Below are positions 8,669 to 17,175 of a stretch of 40,798 nucleotides of DNA, in pieces. Location of the stretch: contig JAJFTV010000096.1 of NCBI GenBank assembly GCA_021372725.1, positions 1 to 40,798 on the forward strand, in the 5' to 3' direction. How positions within the stretch are numbered: position 1 is the first letter of the stretch; each line of letters opens with the position of its first letter. Origin of the DNA: Chloroflexota bacterium. Lineage in GTDB: Bacteria > Chloroflexota > Anaerolineae > Anaerolineales > Anaerolineaceae. A program made the translations under genes and the position numbers. The notes under the pieces are model-generated. The model had not been told where the DNA came from, searched no databases, and saw only the letters and a program-made list of their open reading frames with translations.

Positions 8669-10837
8669 TCAGCCTGCAATTTTGTCAGTTTTTTCTGTCA
8701 TCCCCGGAATATACAGACGGTGGACATATTCTTTCAGCATGCGCATGGTACTGAATTGAGGCGCCAGAGTGCGGATCGATTCCTTCATCATTTTGATCCA
8801 TTCATCGGAAGGTAACTCAGCGCGGCGATTTTTATAAAACAACGGTACGATCTCATATTCCAGGGTCTCATAGATATCGGCCGAGTCATCCCGATCCTCT
8901 TCCGCCGCATCGTGATATTCGGTTTCTTTGCCAATCTTCCACCCATTTTCGCCGTTATAGCCCTCACACCACCAGCCATCGCGGACAGAAAAGTTCAGAA
9001 CGCCATTCATGGCTGCCTTCATACCGGATGTCCCCGATGCCTCGTTAGGACGGCGCGGGGTATTCAACCAGATATCCACCCCTTGTACTAAATGGCGGGC
9101 AACGTTCATATCATAGTCTTCCAGAAACACAATCCTGCCGGCAGTACGGGCATCTTTCGCGGCGCGATACACCTGCTGAATGATCAATTTCCCCGGTTCA
9201 TCGGCAGGGTGCGCTTTTCCGGCAAAGATGATCTGCAACGGCATTTCCCGGTCATTGATAATCTTCAGCAATCGTTCATAATCCTGCAAGATAAGATTGG
9301 ATCGTTTGTAGGTTGCGAAACGGCGGGCAACCCCGATCGTCAAGACCTGACTGTTTAGCAGCACACCCCCGGCAATCACTTGAACGGGATGATATTGGCC
9401 GGTCACCCACGATCTACGCGCCCGGCGGGAAACAAAACGGATCAGATCATCTTTCAGGTTCTGATGCACCTGCCACAGTTCCTGATCGGGAATTTTTTCC
9501 AATCCCTCCCAAATCTCTGCATCATCGATATGTTCCATCCAGTCGGCGGGAAAATGCCGGTCCAACAAGGCCCGCATTTGGCCGGACATCCAGCTAAGCG
9601 AATGAACCCCGTTTGTCACGTGTGTTACTGGCACGTCTTTCTCCGCCACACCCGGCCAGAGAAACTGCCACATCTTGCGGGAAACCTTGCCATGCATTTC
9701 GGAAACAGCATTGCGCTGCTCAGACAGTTTGAGAGCCAGTACCGGCATGCTGAAGTTTTCTCCCCAGGCTTGTTGATGTCTACCCAGGTCGATAAAGGCA
9801 TCCCGCGTCAGTTTCAGGTCATCCCATAAATGTGCAAGGTATTTGTCAATCATCCACAACGGGACTTGATCAAGACCGGCCGGAACGGGTGTATGGGTCG
9901 TGAATACATCGGTTCGGGCCACCATTTGGGATGCTGCTTCATAAGTCAATCCATTTTGCATGGCTGCCCGTATTCGTTCGAGGATGAGGAAAGCCGAATG
10001 GCCTTCATTCATGTGCCAGATGGTAGGTTCGAGGCCCAGCAGGTTCAGGGCCTTAACGCCGCCAATTCCCAACAGGATTTCCTGTGAAATGCGTACATCC
10101 AGATCACTGCTGTACAGGCGTGCAGTGAGCTGGCGGTCGTTGGGTGAGTTGGCCTCCACATCGCTGTCGAGCAGGTAGAGCAGCCTCCTTCCAACGTGCA
10201 CTTCCCAGATGCGGGCAAACACCTTGCGTCCGGGCAAATCCACCGAGATCATCACCGGTACCCGTTGTTCATCCAGCAGAGGAATGAGCGGCATTTCATC
10301 CAGAGCCAGGGTGTAATTGGCAGTGTTCTGCCAACCATCTTCGGTGATATGCTGCATGAAGTAGCCTTGATGGTAAATAAAACCAATCCCGGTCAGAGGG
10401 ATGCCCAAATCACTGGACTCTTTCAAATGGTCCCCCGAAAGCACACCCAGACCACCGGCGTAAACAGGCAATGATTCATGCAATCCGAATTCAAATGAAA
10501 AATAAGCAATGCTTTTGGAGACCAGATCAGGATATGTCGTGACAAACCAAGTATCGTTTTTCTCCAGATACCTGTCAAATTGATCCATCACACTATCATA
10601 CAAATCGAGATAATCAGGGTGATCAGCCACGGCATTCAGCCTGGCCCGATCGGATTGCTTGAGCAGGGTAACCGGATTATGATTCACCTCATCCCATCGT
10701 TGCGGCTCGATATTGGAAAACAAGGCTCTGGCCTGGGGATTCCAGACCCACCATAAGTTATAAACCAATTCACCCAGGCGCTCAATTCGCGCCGGTAGAT
10801 TGAAATTGTTGGGAATTATTCGTTGTATTGATGCCAT
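8669..10837 (-). CDS. glgP: Alpha-glucan phosphorylase (GT35, DUF3417 N-terminus)
   Basis: A 722-residue enzyme that releases glucose-1-phosphate from glycogen or maltodextrin by phosphorolysis. It has the N-terminal DUF3417 segment (LVYNLWWVWNPQARALF), the sugar-binding block YAGGLGVLSGDHLKESSDLG, the HMNEGHSAFLILERI motif, and the pyridoxal-phosphate lysine in EASGTSGMKAAMNG (Lys607). Length matches the short alpha-glucan phosphorylases of Thermotoga and Chloroflexota type, not the 800+ residue animal or E. coli type. The start ATG follows AGGAG with good spacing. It is monocistronic as far as visible. It would feed storage polysaccharide into glycolysis. Confidence 0.96.
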   Translation of the reverse strand: MASIQRIIPNNFNLPARIERLGELVYNLWWVWNPQARALFSNIEPQRWDEVNHNPVTLLKQSDRARLNAVADHPDYLDLYDSVMDQFDRYLEKNDTWFVTTYPDLVSKSIAYFSFEFGLHESLPVYAGGLGVLSGDHLKESSDLGIPLTGIGFIYHQGYFMQHITEDGWQNTANYTLALDEMPLIPLLDEQRVPVMISVDLPGRKVFARIWEVHVGRRLLYLLDSDVEANSPNDRQLTARLYSSDLDVRISQEILLGIGGVKALNLLGLEPTIWHMNEGHSAFLILERIRAAMQNGLTYEAASQMVARTDVFTTHTPVPAGLDQVPLWMIDKYLAHLWDDLKLTRDAFIDLGRHQQAWGENFSMPVLALKLSEQRNAVSEMHGKVSRKMWQFLWPGVAEKDVPVTHVTNGVHSLSWMSGQMRALLDRHFPADWMEHIDDAEIWEGLEKIPDQELWQVHQNLKDDLIRFVSRRARRSWVTGQYHPVQVIAGGVLLNSQVLTIGVARRFATYKRSNLILQDYERLLKIINDREMPLQIIFAGKAHPADEPGKLIIQQVYRAAKDARTAGRIVFLEDYDMNVARHLVQGVDIWLNTPRRPNEASGTSGMKAAMNGVLNFSVRDGWWCEGYNGENGWKIGKETEYHDAAEEDRDDSADIYETLEYEIVPLFYKNRRAELPSDEWIKMMKESIRTLAPQFSTMRMLKEYVHRLYIPGMTEKTDKIAG

Positions 10838-10960
10838 TGGAATTTCTCCTGTCCTTGCAATCTTTCCTCCCTGGCAAAGGCAGGAAAAAGAACAAATTAA
10901 TCATAACCGAAAAATGTGTTTTATAAAGACGGGCGACTAGAGAGTGTTGAAAAAATCTTT

Positions 10961-11542
10961 TCAGAATAAAAAGGGAACCCAGGCCAGGATGTCAGGCACA
11001 ACTTTCGGCAGTACCCAGCCCAGCAGTATCCCCAATACTGCGCCGGCTGCAATATCCGACAAGTAATGCACCCCCAGCATGATCCTCGCCAGGCAGACCA
11101 ACGGTGCCCATACCACCAGCAGCCAGGCCAGCCACGTGGGTCCCAAACCTGCTGTAATCACAGCCAACATCACTGCCCGGGTTGCATGCCCGGATGGAAA
11201 AGAATGAGGATCTCTCCGGCGGTAAATCTCACCCCAGTCACTTTCCGGACGCCGGCGCCGGATCAAAAACTTTATCGACAAGACAAATAACGCCTGAATG
11301 ACAATACAGATCGCCAAAAAGACACAGCGATAACACCAGGATTTGTCGAAAAAAATAAAGGATGAGAGCCAAACCAGTCCCAACCCTGCCATCCAAAACC
11401 AGGAATCACCGGAATGGGCAAAGAAAACAGCGGTTTTTCGGAGCCGGCTGCCGTTGGACACCCGCAGATGCCCGGAAAGGCGTTCATCGATATCGAGAAG
11501 GTTTTGGAGTGGTTGACCCATGCGAAAGCGAGTATACATCAT
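10961..11542 (-). CDS. PAP2-family membrane phosphatase
   Basis: A membrane phosphatase of the PAP2 / undecaprenyl-pyrophosphate phosphatase superfamily. All three active-site motifs are visible: KFLIRRRRPE (motif 1), SFPSGHATRA (motif 2) and ARIMLGVHYLSD (motif 3), surrounded by five or six hydrophobic helices. It acts on phospholipid or polyprenyl pyrophosphate head groups at the membrane. The start is uncertain. The open frame continues upstream to 11683, but that extension is AT-rich and reads through a short repeat shared with position 28560 (see findings). I therefore place the start at the Met pair near 11542; a further Met at 11521 is equally possible. No Shine-Dalgarno sequence supports any of them. 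Confidence 0.85.
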   Translation of the reverse strand: MMYTRFRMGQPLQNLLDIDERLSGHLRVSNGSRLRKTAVFFAHSGDSWFWMAGLGLVWLSSFIFFDKSWCYRCVFLAICIVIQALFVLSIKFLIRRRRPESDWGEIYRRRDPHSFPSGHATRAVMLAVITAGLGPTWLAWLLVVWAPLVCLARIMLGVHYLSDIAAGAVLGILLGWVLPKVVPDILAWVPFLF

Positions 11543-11557
11543 TCGAAATAAAAGAGG

Positions 11558-11572
11558 TAGTGCTCTGTCAAA
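11558..11572 (+). repeat. Short dispersed repeat, copy A (matches 28560-28574 in inverse orientation)
   Basis: TAGTGCTCTGTCAAA here is the exact reverse complement of TTTGACAGAGCACTA at 28560-28574. In both places it sits just before a gene start, in the same orientation relative to that gene. The copy at 28560 is one arm of a 12-bp inverted repeat, suggesting the end of a small mobile element. No partner arm was found next to this copy. Confidence 0.5.
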
Positions 11573-11683
11573 TAACAAAGAGAAATTTGAAATAACCGAA
11601 ACAGAACGCTTTAAGTTTTGCCAAATTTCAATTTTAGTGTCATTTCGCTCATTCCTAATTTTGAAAATCATGTATAATAACAC

Positions 11684-12130
11684 GCAAGATAAAAATCACA
11701 TAAGGATATGATTTGTTACGCGAAGATCATATTATCTTTCTTACTGGTGATCATTGATCTTTAGCCGCTAATCAAAATATATTTCGCTTAATACAGGTGC
11801 ATTAAGGCCGTTTTCAGCAGGACCCTTTCCAATATTGCAGCAGGAGGGCTTTGATTGACCTAAATGAACTGTGCAATGACAGTACGCCCCCTTCCAACTC
11901 CTTCACCAGAGAAGTTATTCGTCATTGGATTCGTGCTCAAATATGCACGTTTTTCTTTGAAAAAGATCATATATCCTTGTGATGATCGACCTTGTTTCGA
12001 CCTGCCAGCTTCTTTCATTTCACATCGATCAACAAAACAGAAACCCAAAGCAGGAAAACCCGTCTTACAAACCCTGATAACAAATTACGGAACTACATCA
12101 ATTTATCCGTTTTATCACTGGAGGTGAATT
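11684..12130 (+). other. Long intergenic region and leader upstream of the Hdr/Etf/hydrogenase operon
   Basis: This gap of about 450 bp separates the minus-strand PAP2 gene from the plus-strand redox operon. It holds a promoter candidate at 11754-11783 and then about 340 nt of leader before the first gene, which starts after a strong GGAGGTG ribosome site. I recognise no riboswitch, tRNA or convincing small gene in the leader. Confidence 0.5.
11754..11783 (+). promoter_or_regulatory. Candidate promoter with dyad symmetry in the spacer
   Basis: TTGATC (11754-11759) and TATATT (11778-11783) are separated by 18 bp. The spacer contains the palindrome TTAGCcGCTAA (11761-11771), and TTGAT/ATCAA arms (11754-11758 and 11771-11775) extend the symmetry. 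This could be a promoter with a regulator site overlapping it, driving the redox operon that starts at 12131. The evidence is sequence pattern only. Confidence 0.35.
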
Positions 12131-13327
12131 ATGAGTCAAATGGTTGTGATGGATCAACCCGCCGGGCCATACGACCCAACTGTTCCCGGTCTCAGCAGCG
12201 ACCCGGAGTTACAACACTGTATTCAATGCGGCAACTGCAGCGGTATTTGTCCCTGGGGATATGCCATGGAATTTCCTCCCAGCCGGATGATTGCTGCCCT
12301 TCGGGCGGGCATCTACACAAACGTCACGACAACAGAGAGTGTCTGGATGTGTATCGCCTGTTCCGCCTGTACCGCGTCCTGTCCACGTCTCATCCCCATC
12401 ACGGAAAATTTGATGACGCGCACCAAAGAGGAGTTAATCCTGGCAGGCAAAGTTCCGGCCGAGCTGCAAAGCGCACTCGAGTTTTCGCATCGTTATGGCA
12501 ATCCGCTGGGCGAATCCCCACGCAAGCGCGTTGATTGGGCCGAAAAAGCCGGACTGGGTATTCCGGTACTGGGCCGTGAGAATACAGAAGTGGACGTTCT
12601 CTGGTTTGTGGGGGATTACCCGTCTTATCATACGAATGTCATCCCTACTGCGTTGGCTTTTGCCAAACTGCTTAAGATGCTCAAGATCAATTACGGCATC
12701 CTGGGCAACCTGGAACATAGCGATGGGGATTCACAAAGGCTGGCAGGAGAACACGGGCTTTTCGAAATGTTGGCGGAACGCAATGCCAAGGCATTTCGCA
12801 AATTTACATTTAAGGAAATCATCACCACGGATCCACATGCTTTCAATGCCTTCAAGAATGCTTACCCTCAAATAGGCATTTCCTATCCTGCCCGGCATTA
12901 CACACAATTTTTGGCCGAAAAACTGGAACAGCTTAAGCCCTTCCTGACAAAGGAAATCAAGGCAAAAGTCACATTCCATGATCCTTGCTATTTGGGCAGG
13001 GTCAATAACATCTTCGATGAGCCCCGCCAATTAATCCAGGCGGTTCCCGGCGTAGAGTTGGTTGAGATGCCTCACAACCGCAACAACAGCCTGTGCTGCG
13101 GTGGCGGAGGCGGGGGTATGTGGCTGGACGGTTACCAGTGGGAAAAGACCCACGCCCGTACCTCCGAATGGCGTGTCCGTGAAGCAGTCAATGTAGGGGC
13201 GGATATATTGGTCGTTGCATGCCCGTATGAAAAACCCCGCTTTGAGGATGCCATCAAGGTGATCAAAAAAGCTGAAGGGTTAAAGGTAATGGATATCAGC
13301 GAACTGCTCACTGCTGCTATGAAATAA
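12131..13327 (+). CDS. Soluble HdrD-like Fe-S oxidoreductase (HdrC-HdrB fusion) with degenerate CCG domains
   Basis: A 398-residue protein with no membrane domain. The N-terminal part has two [4Fe-4S] sites (Cys30/33/36/40 and Cys74/77/80/84), as in HdrC. The C-terminal part has two CCG-type modules, as in HdrB/GlcF. The first has lost all its cysteines: the usual GC, CCG and CPHC positions read GDYPSY (Asp162), HSDGD and DPHAF (Asp234). The second keeps DPCYLGR (Cys286) and CCGGGGG (Cys322/323), but the final CxxC reads CPYE (Cys364, Glu367). It is the first gene of the operon and lies 31 bp before etfB. It probably relays electrons between ETF and HdrA or a thiol/quinone site. Disulfide reduction as in methanogens is doubtful given the missing ligands. 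Confidence 0.85.
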   Translation: MSQMVVMDQPAGPYDPTVPGLSSDPELQHCIQCGNCSGICPWGYAMEFPPSRMIAALRAGIYTNVTTTESVWMCIACSACTASCPRLIPITENLMTRTKEELILAGKVPAELQSALEFSHRYGNPLGESPRKRVDWAEKAGLGIPVLGRENTEVDVLWFVGDYPSYHTNVIPTALAFAKLLKMLKINYGILGNLEHSDGDSQRLAGEHGLFEMLAERNAKAFRKFTFKEIITTDPHAFNAFKNAYPQIGISYPARHYTQFLAEKLEQLKPFLTKEIKAKVTFHDPCYLGRVNNIFDEPRQLIQAVPGVELVEMPHNRNNSLCCGGGGGGMWLDGYQWEKTHARTSEWRVREAVNVGADILVVACPYEKPRFEDAIKVIKKAEGLKVMDISELLTAAMK

Positions 13328-13358
13328 ATGCCAAGAGAATAGAAGAGGAGATCAATTT

Positions 13359-14123
13359 ATGAAAATCATCGTTCCTGTACAGCTTGTGCCTGATCTGGTG
13401 GAAGAGCTTGAGTTCAATAAATTCCGCAACGGATTGGACTTCGAAAACCTGGCCTGGATACTGAACGAATTCGATGATCACGCGATTGAACAGGCAATTC
13501 TGATCAAAGAAAAAACAGGAGCCGAAGTTGTTGTCCTGGGAGCGGATTGGGGTGAAATGGATGACGCCTTGTTCACCGCTTTCGCCAAAGGCGCTGATCG
13601 TCTGATCAAGGTCACGGCAGATTTTGAGGGTGAAGGAGTCAACAACCATGCTTTGGCGCGCATCTTTAAACCAATCATCGAAGCAGAAAAACCAAACCTG
13701 ATTCTGACGGGTGTCTCCAACCATAATGGCATGGATGGGGTGTTGGGTGCCCTGCTGGCCGAATATCTCGGATTGCCCTATATCGGTTATGTATCCGGTG
13801 TGCGTGTGGATGATTCCAAGGCTGTTGTTCAAAAAGATTATCCCGGCGGGTTGAAGGCAAACATGGAAGTCATCCTGCCTGCCGTACTCGGAATTTCCTC
13901 CTCCGAAACGCCGCCAAGATATGTGCCCATCAGCAAAGTTCGTCAGGCTATGAAAACCGGCCAGATTGACGAACAGGAAGGTGAAATCGATCTTTCCGGC
14001 GCAGTACCCACCCAGGCCATGTATGAGCCTGAGGTAACCGGCAAAGCCGAAATGATCGAGGGGCATCTTGATCAGATCATCAACCGGATTGTTGAAATTA
14101 TCAAGGACCAAGGTTTGCTCTAA
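13359..14123 (+). CDS. etfB: Electron transfer flavoprotein beta subunit
   Basis: A 254-residue EtfB. It begins with the nucleotide-binding beta strand KIIVPVQLVPD and has the FDDHAIEQAILIKE helix, LGADWGEMDDAL, the NLILTGVSNHNGMDGVLGALLAEYLGLPYIG block and LPAVLGISSSETPPRYVPISKV, which are standard EtfB landmarks. It pairs with EtfA, encoded 15 bp downstream, to carry electrons from acyl-CoA dehydrogenases or similar flavoproteins. A GAGGAG ribosome site precedes the start. Flanking on both sides by HdrD-like genes points to an ETF dedicated to these Fe-S proteins and not to a general beta-oxidation operon. Whether it is a bifurcating type cannot be decided by eye. Confidence 0.95.
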   Translation: MKIIVPVQLVPDLVEELEFNKFRNGLDFENLAWILNEFDDHAIEQAILIKEKTGAEVVVLGADWGEMDDALFTAFAKGADRLIKVTADFEGEGVNNHALARIFKPIIEAEKPNLILTGVSNHNGMDGVLGALLAEYLGLPYIGYVSGVRVDDSKAVVQKDYPGGLKANMEVILPAVLGISSSETPPRYVPISKVRQAMKTGQIDEQEGEIDLSGAVPTQAMYEPEVTGKAEMIEGHLDQIINRIVEIIKDQGLL

Positions 14124-14138
14124 AAGGAGGAAAATACG

Positions 14139-15107
14139 ATGAGCGATATTTTTGTTTTTGTTGAACATATTCAGGGTGCTGTTTCTGACATCACCTATAT
14201 CAGCCTGGCTCAAGCCAGGGTGACGGCAAACGTTACCGGCGGTAAGGTTGTCGCCCTTTTGTTGGGAAATGACAAGGCATTGGCCACCCGCCTGGCGGCA
14301 GACGAAGTCCTTTTTGTTGAGCATCCCAGCCTGGCCGAGTATTCTTACGACGCCAATGTCAAAGTCCTGGCCGACATCATTACCGAAAGGAAACCAGGCA
14401 TGGTAATCTTCGGGGATACCTCGATCGGCTCGGACATTGCCAGCGGTCTTTCTGCCCGGCTCGACCTGCCCCTGGTCAGTTTCTGTGCCGAAATCAAAGA
14501 AACGGATCGCGGGTTGGAATATGTATCTCAAATTTGCGGCGGTAAGGTAATGGCTGAAGGAAAAATACCGGCCGGGACGACATTGTTCACACTGCTGCCC
14601 GGAAAGTTCAAGGTGGATGAAGGGCAAAGCGCCACAGCTCCCAAGGTAACCAGTCTTACGGCTCCCTATTTAGGTGGTTTGCGGGTCACCCTTAAGGAAT
14701 ACCAGGAACCATCAGGCGAGGATATTGATATCTCAAAGGAAAATATTCTCGTTGCGGTGGGGCGCGGAATCGAAAATGAGGATAACGTAGCCATCGCCCA
14801 GGAACTGGCCGATGCTCTGGGAGGGGCCGTCTGCGCCAGCCGTCCGGTAGTTGACCAGGGCTGGCTCCCGACCACCCGTCTGGTCGGCAAATCCGGGAAA
14901 AATGTCAAAGCCAGGTTGTACCTCGCGCTGGGTATCAGCGGAGCTCCGGAACATGTTGAAGCGATTGGATCCAGCGATGTCATCATTGCAGTCAATACAG
15001 ACCCGAATGCTCCCATCTTCAATGTCGCCAAATACGGGATCGTGGAGGACCTGATCGATATTACCGAGGGTCTTACTGCAGCCGTTAAAGAAGAAAAAGG
15101 AGGATAA
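14139..15107 (+). CDS. etfA: Electron transfer flavoprotein alpha subunit
   Basis: A 322-residue EtfA. The C-terminal FAD domain is clear: VGRGIENEDNVAIAQELADALGG, SRPVVDQGWLPTTRLVGKSG, LYLALGISGAPEHVEAI and INTDPNAP-like VNTDPNAPIFNVAKYGIVEDL. There is no N-terminal ferredoxin extension, unlike some clostridial EtfA proteins. It carries the FAD that receives electrons from the dehydrogenase and passes them to the acceptor. The stop codon directly abuts the start of the membrane NarI-HdrD gene, which strongly suggests that protein is its electron partner, as in ETF:(methyl)menaquinone oxidoreductase systems. An AGGAGG ribosome site precedes the start. Confidence 0.96.
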   Translation: MSDIFVFVEHIQGAVSDITYISLAQARVTANVTGGKVVALLLGNDKALATRLAADEVLFVEHPSLAEYSYDANVKVLADIITERKPGMVIFGDTSIGSDIASGLSARLDLPLVSFCAEIKETDRGLEYVSQICGGKVMAEGKIPAGTTLFTLLPGKFKVDEGQSATAPKVTSLTAPYLGGLRVTLKEYQEPSGEDIDISKENILVAVGRGIENEDNVAIAQELADALGGAVCASRPVVDQGWLPTTRLVGKSGKNVKARLYLALGISGAPEHVEAIGSSDVIIAVNTDPNAPIFNVAKYGIVEDLIDITEGLTAAVKEEKGG

Positions 15108-17111
15108 ATGCCTTATCGTCCCGATTTCTGGGGTATTGAACCGGAGTGGACTCACTATCTCATCTATGTAGTGATTACGCTGGCAGCGGCGTTCATGTTT
15201 TACCGCGTGTACACACAGGCCAGTTTATGGTGGAAAGTGGGCCGGCCGGAAAAGCGAATAGATCATTTTTGGCAGCGACTCCTGCGGCTGATCAAGGAAG
15301 CAGGCATTCAGGTCCGCATCCTCGGCAAGGGATATGCCGGTGTCATGCATGTTCTGATTGCCTGGTCTTTTTTCCTTCTATTCATGGGTACACCGATTGG
15401 CGTTATCAACGCATACGTCTTTCCCGGCTTTCTAAAAGGTAATATTTTTCTGATCTTTAAGCTGTTGATGGATTTATGCGTGATTACCTACCTGATCGGC
15501 GCCGGCATGGCTGCTTATCGGCGGTTTTTTCAAAAACCAGACAAACTGACCCTGGATTCCCGTTTCAGCAAAACATTACTTTTGTTGACATTGATTGTCA
15601 TCACCGGCCCGCTTGTTGAGGGTACCCGCCTGGCTGCAACCGCCGTGCATGAAGATATAAGCTATGCAGTCTGGATGCCTCTGGGCTGGATAGTTGCCCA
15701 AGTTTTTATTGGAGCAAGCGAAAGCGTCATTATCACCTGGCATACCATTTTTTACCTTATCCACATGGGCCTGGTAGTATGGACATTTAGCACCCTGCCG
15801 GTCATCAGCCTGATCCATATAATTACCACCCCGCTGAACCAGTTTTTCTCAAAACTGGAGCCGATGGGGCGTCTGGCGAATGTGTCCGAGGATGAAAAAC
15901 ATAATCCCATTGTGGGTGACCGGCTGCAAAACCTGACCTGGAAACAGCTCATGGATGGTGATGCCTGCACTGAATGTGGACGCTGCCAGGAAGTATGCCC
16001 GGCTTATGCAGCCGGTCTGGCTCTCTCACCCAAGAAATTCATCCTGGGTGTCCGGGATGCGCTTCACACTGACGGTCCTGCCCTGGTTAAGGGGGGTGAG
16101 CCTTCACAGCAGTTGGTCGGCGAAGTGATCGCCCATGATGTATTATGGGCCTGCACTACCTGTGGAGCCTGCCTTAAGGCCTGTCCGGCTTTTGTCGATC
16201 ACGTCTCCGGCATTGTCTCCATGCGCAGACACCTTGTCAACGAAGGCGAGGTGGATGAAATGCTGCAAACCGCTTTAGCCAACCTGGGGCGGTATGGAAA
16301 CTCTTTTGGAAAATCGGCCCGCCAGCGGGCACGCTGGGTAAAAGATGGTGAGCTCGAAATCAAGGATGCCCGCAAGGAACCTGTTGAATACTTGTGGTTT
16401 GTGGGAGACTATGCTTCATTCAATCCAGTTTTGACCGAAATCACCCAAAAAACCGCCAAGGTATTTCAAAAAGCAGGTCTGGATTTCGGCATCCTGTATG
16501 AGGATGAACGCAACGCCGGCAATGATGTGAGACGGGCAGGTGAAGAAGGACTCTATGAAATTCTCGTCGAACAAAATTCGGATGCATTGAACGGCTCCGA
16601 ATATAAAACCATCATCACAACCGACCCGCATACCTATAACACGCTCAAAAACGAGTATCCAGCCGAGGTGCTCAAAGGCCGTCAGATACTGCATTATAGC
16701 GAAGTGTTGGATCTACTGATCACATCCGGCCAACTCAAATTGACAAAAAAACTGGGATACAAGGTAACCTATCATGATCCCTGTTACCTGGGACGTTACA
16801 ACGGAATCTTTGATGCTCCCCGGAGAGTCATTGCGGCAGCCGGCTGTGACTTGGTGGAAATGCCCCGCAACCGGCAGAATGGATTTTGCTGCGGTGCGGG
16901 TGGAGGACGGATCTACATGGATGAAGGTGTAATGAAAGAACGGCCAAGTGAAAACCGGGTCCGCGAAGGTGCTGCTCTGCCAGGCGTCACCCGCCTGGTG
17001 GTTGCCTGCCCCAAAGACATCACCATGTTCCAGGATGCTGTAAAAACAGTCGGCGTCGAAGAACAACTGCTCGTCGCCGATCTGATCGATCTGGTTTATG
17101 AAGCCCTCTAA
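15108..17111 (+). CDS. Membrane NarI-HdrD fusion, putative ETF:menaquinone oxidoreductase
   Basis: A 667-residue fusion. Residues 1-245 form a NarI-like cytochrome b membrane domain with about five helices and candidate heme ligands His81, His212, His219 and His237. Residues 285-360 hold two [4Fe-4S] sites (Cys287/290/293/297 and Cys349/352/355/359). Residues 425-667 form the HdrB-like CCG region. As in the upstream paralogue, CCG1 has lost its cysteines (Asp434 in GDYASF; Asp506 in DPHTY) and CCG2 keeps Cys559 and Cys594/595, but the last CxxC reads CPKD (Cys634). This architecture matches the membrane ETF:(methyl)menaquinone oxidoreductases of anaerobic beta-oxidation, and the gene starts immediately after etfA. 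It likely moves electrons between ETF and menaquinone; the direction depends on lifestyle. Confidence 0.85.
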   Translation: MPYRPDFWGIEPEWTHYLIYVVITLAAAFMFYRVYTQASLWWKVGRPEKRIDHFWQRLLRLIKEAGIQVRILGKGYAGVMHVLIAWSFFLLFMGTPIGVINAYVFPGFLKGNIFLIFKLLMDLCVITYLIGAGMAAYRRFFQKPDKLTLDSRFSKTLLLLTLIVITGPLVEGTRLAATAVHEDISYAVWMPLGWIVAQVFIGASESVIITWHTIFYLIHMGLVVWTFSTLPVISLIHIITTPLNQFFSKLEPMGRLANVSEDEKHNPIVGDRLQNLTWKQLMDGDACTECGRCQEVCPAYAAGLALSPKKFILGVRDALHTDGPALVKGGEPSQQLVGEVIAHDVLWACTTCGACLKACPAFVDHVSGIVSMRRHLVNEGEVDEMLQTALANLGRYGNSFGKSARQRARWVKDGELEIKDARKEPVEYLWFVGDYASFNPVLTEITQKTAKVFQKAGLDFGILYEDERNAGNDVRRAGEEGLYEILVEQNSDALNGSEYKTIITTDPHTYNTLKNEYPAEVLKGRQILHYSEVLDLLITSGQLKLTKKLGYKVTYHDPCYLGRYNGIFDAPRRVIAAAGCDLVEMPRNRQNGFCCGAGGGRIYMDEGVMKERPSENRVREGAALPGVTRLVVACPKDITMFQDAVKTVGVEEQLLVADLIDLVYEAL

Positions 17112-17175
17112 GGAATGCCATGTTAACAGTAAACCTGCTTTACAGAATAATTAATACCAGAAATGGAGGACTGCT

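Noticed and set aside
13317..14627. A 436-codon open frame on the minus strand
   Set aside because: It runs antisense across etfB and most of the 5' half of etfA, shows no domain, and is low-complexity in the manner of codon-bias shadows.
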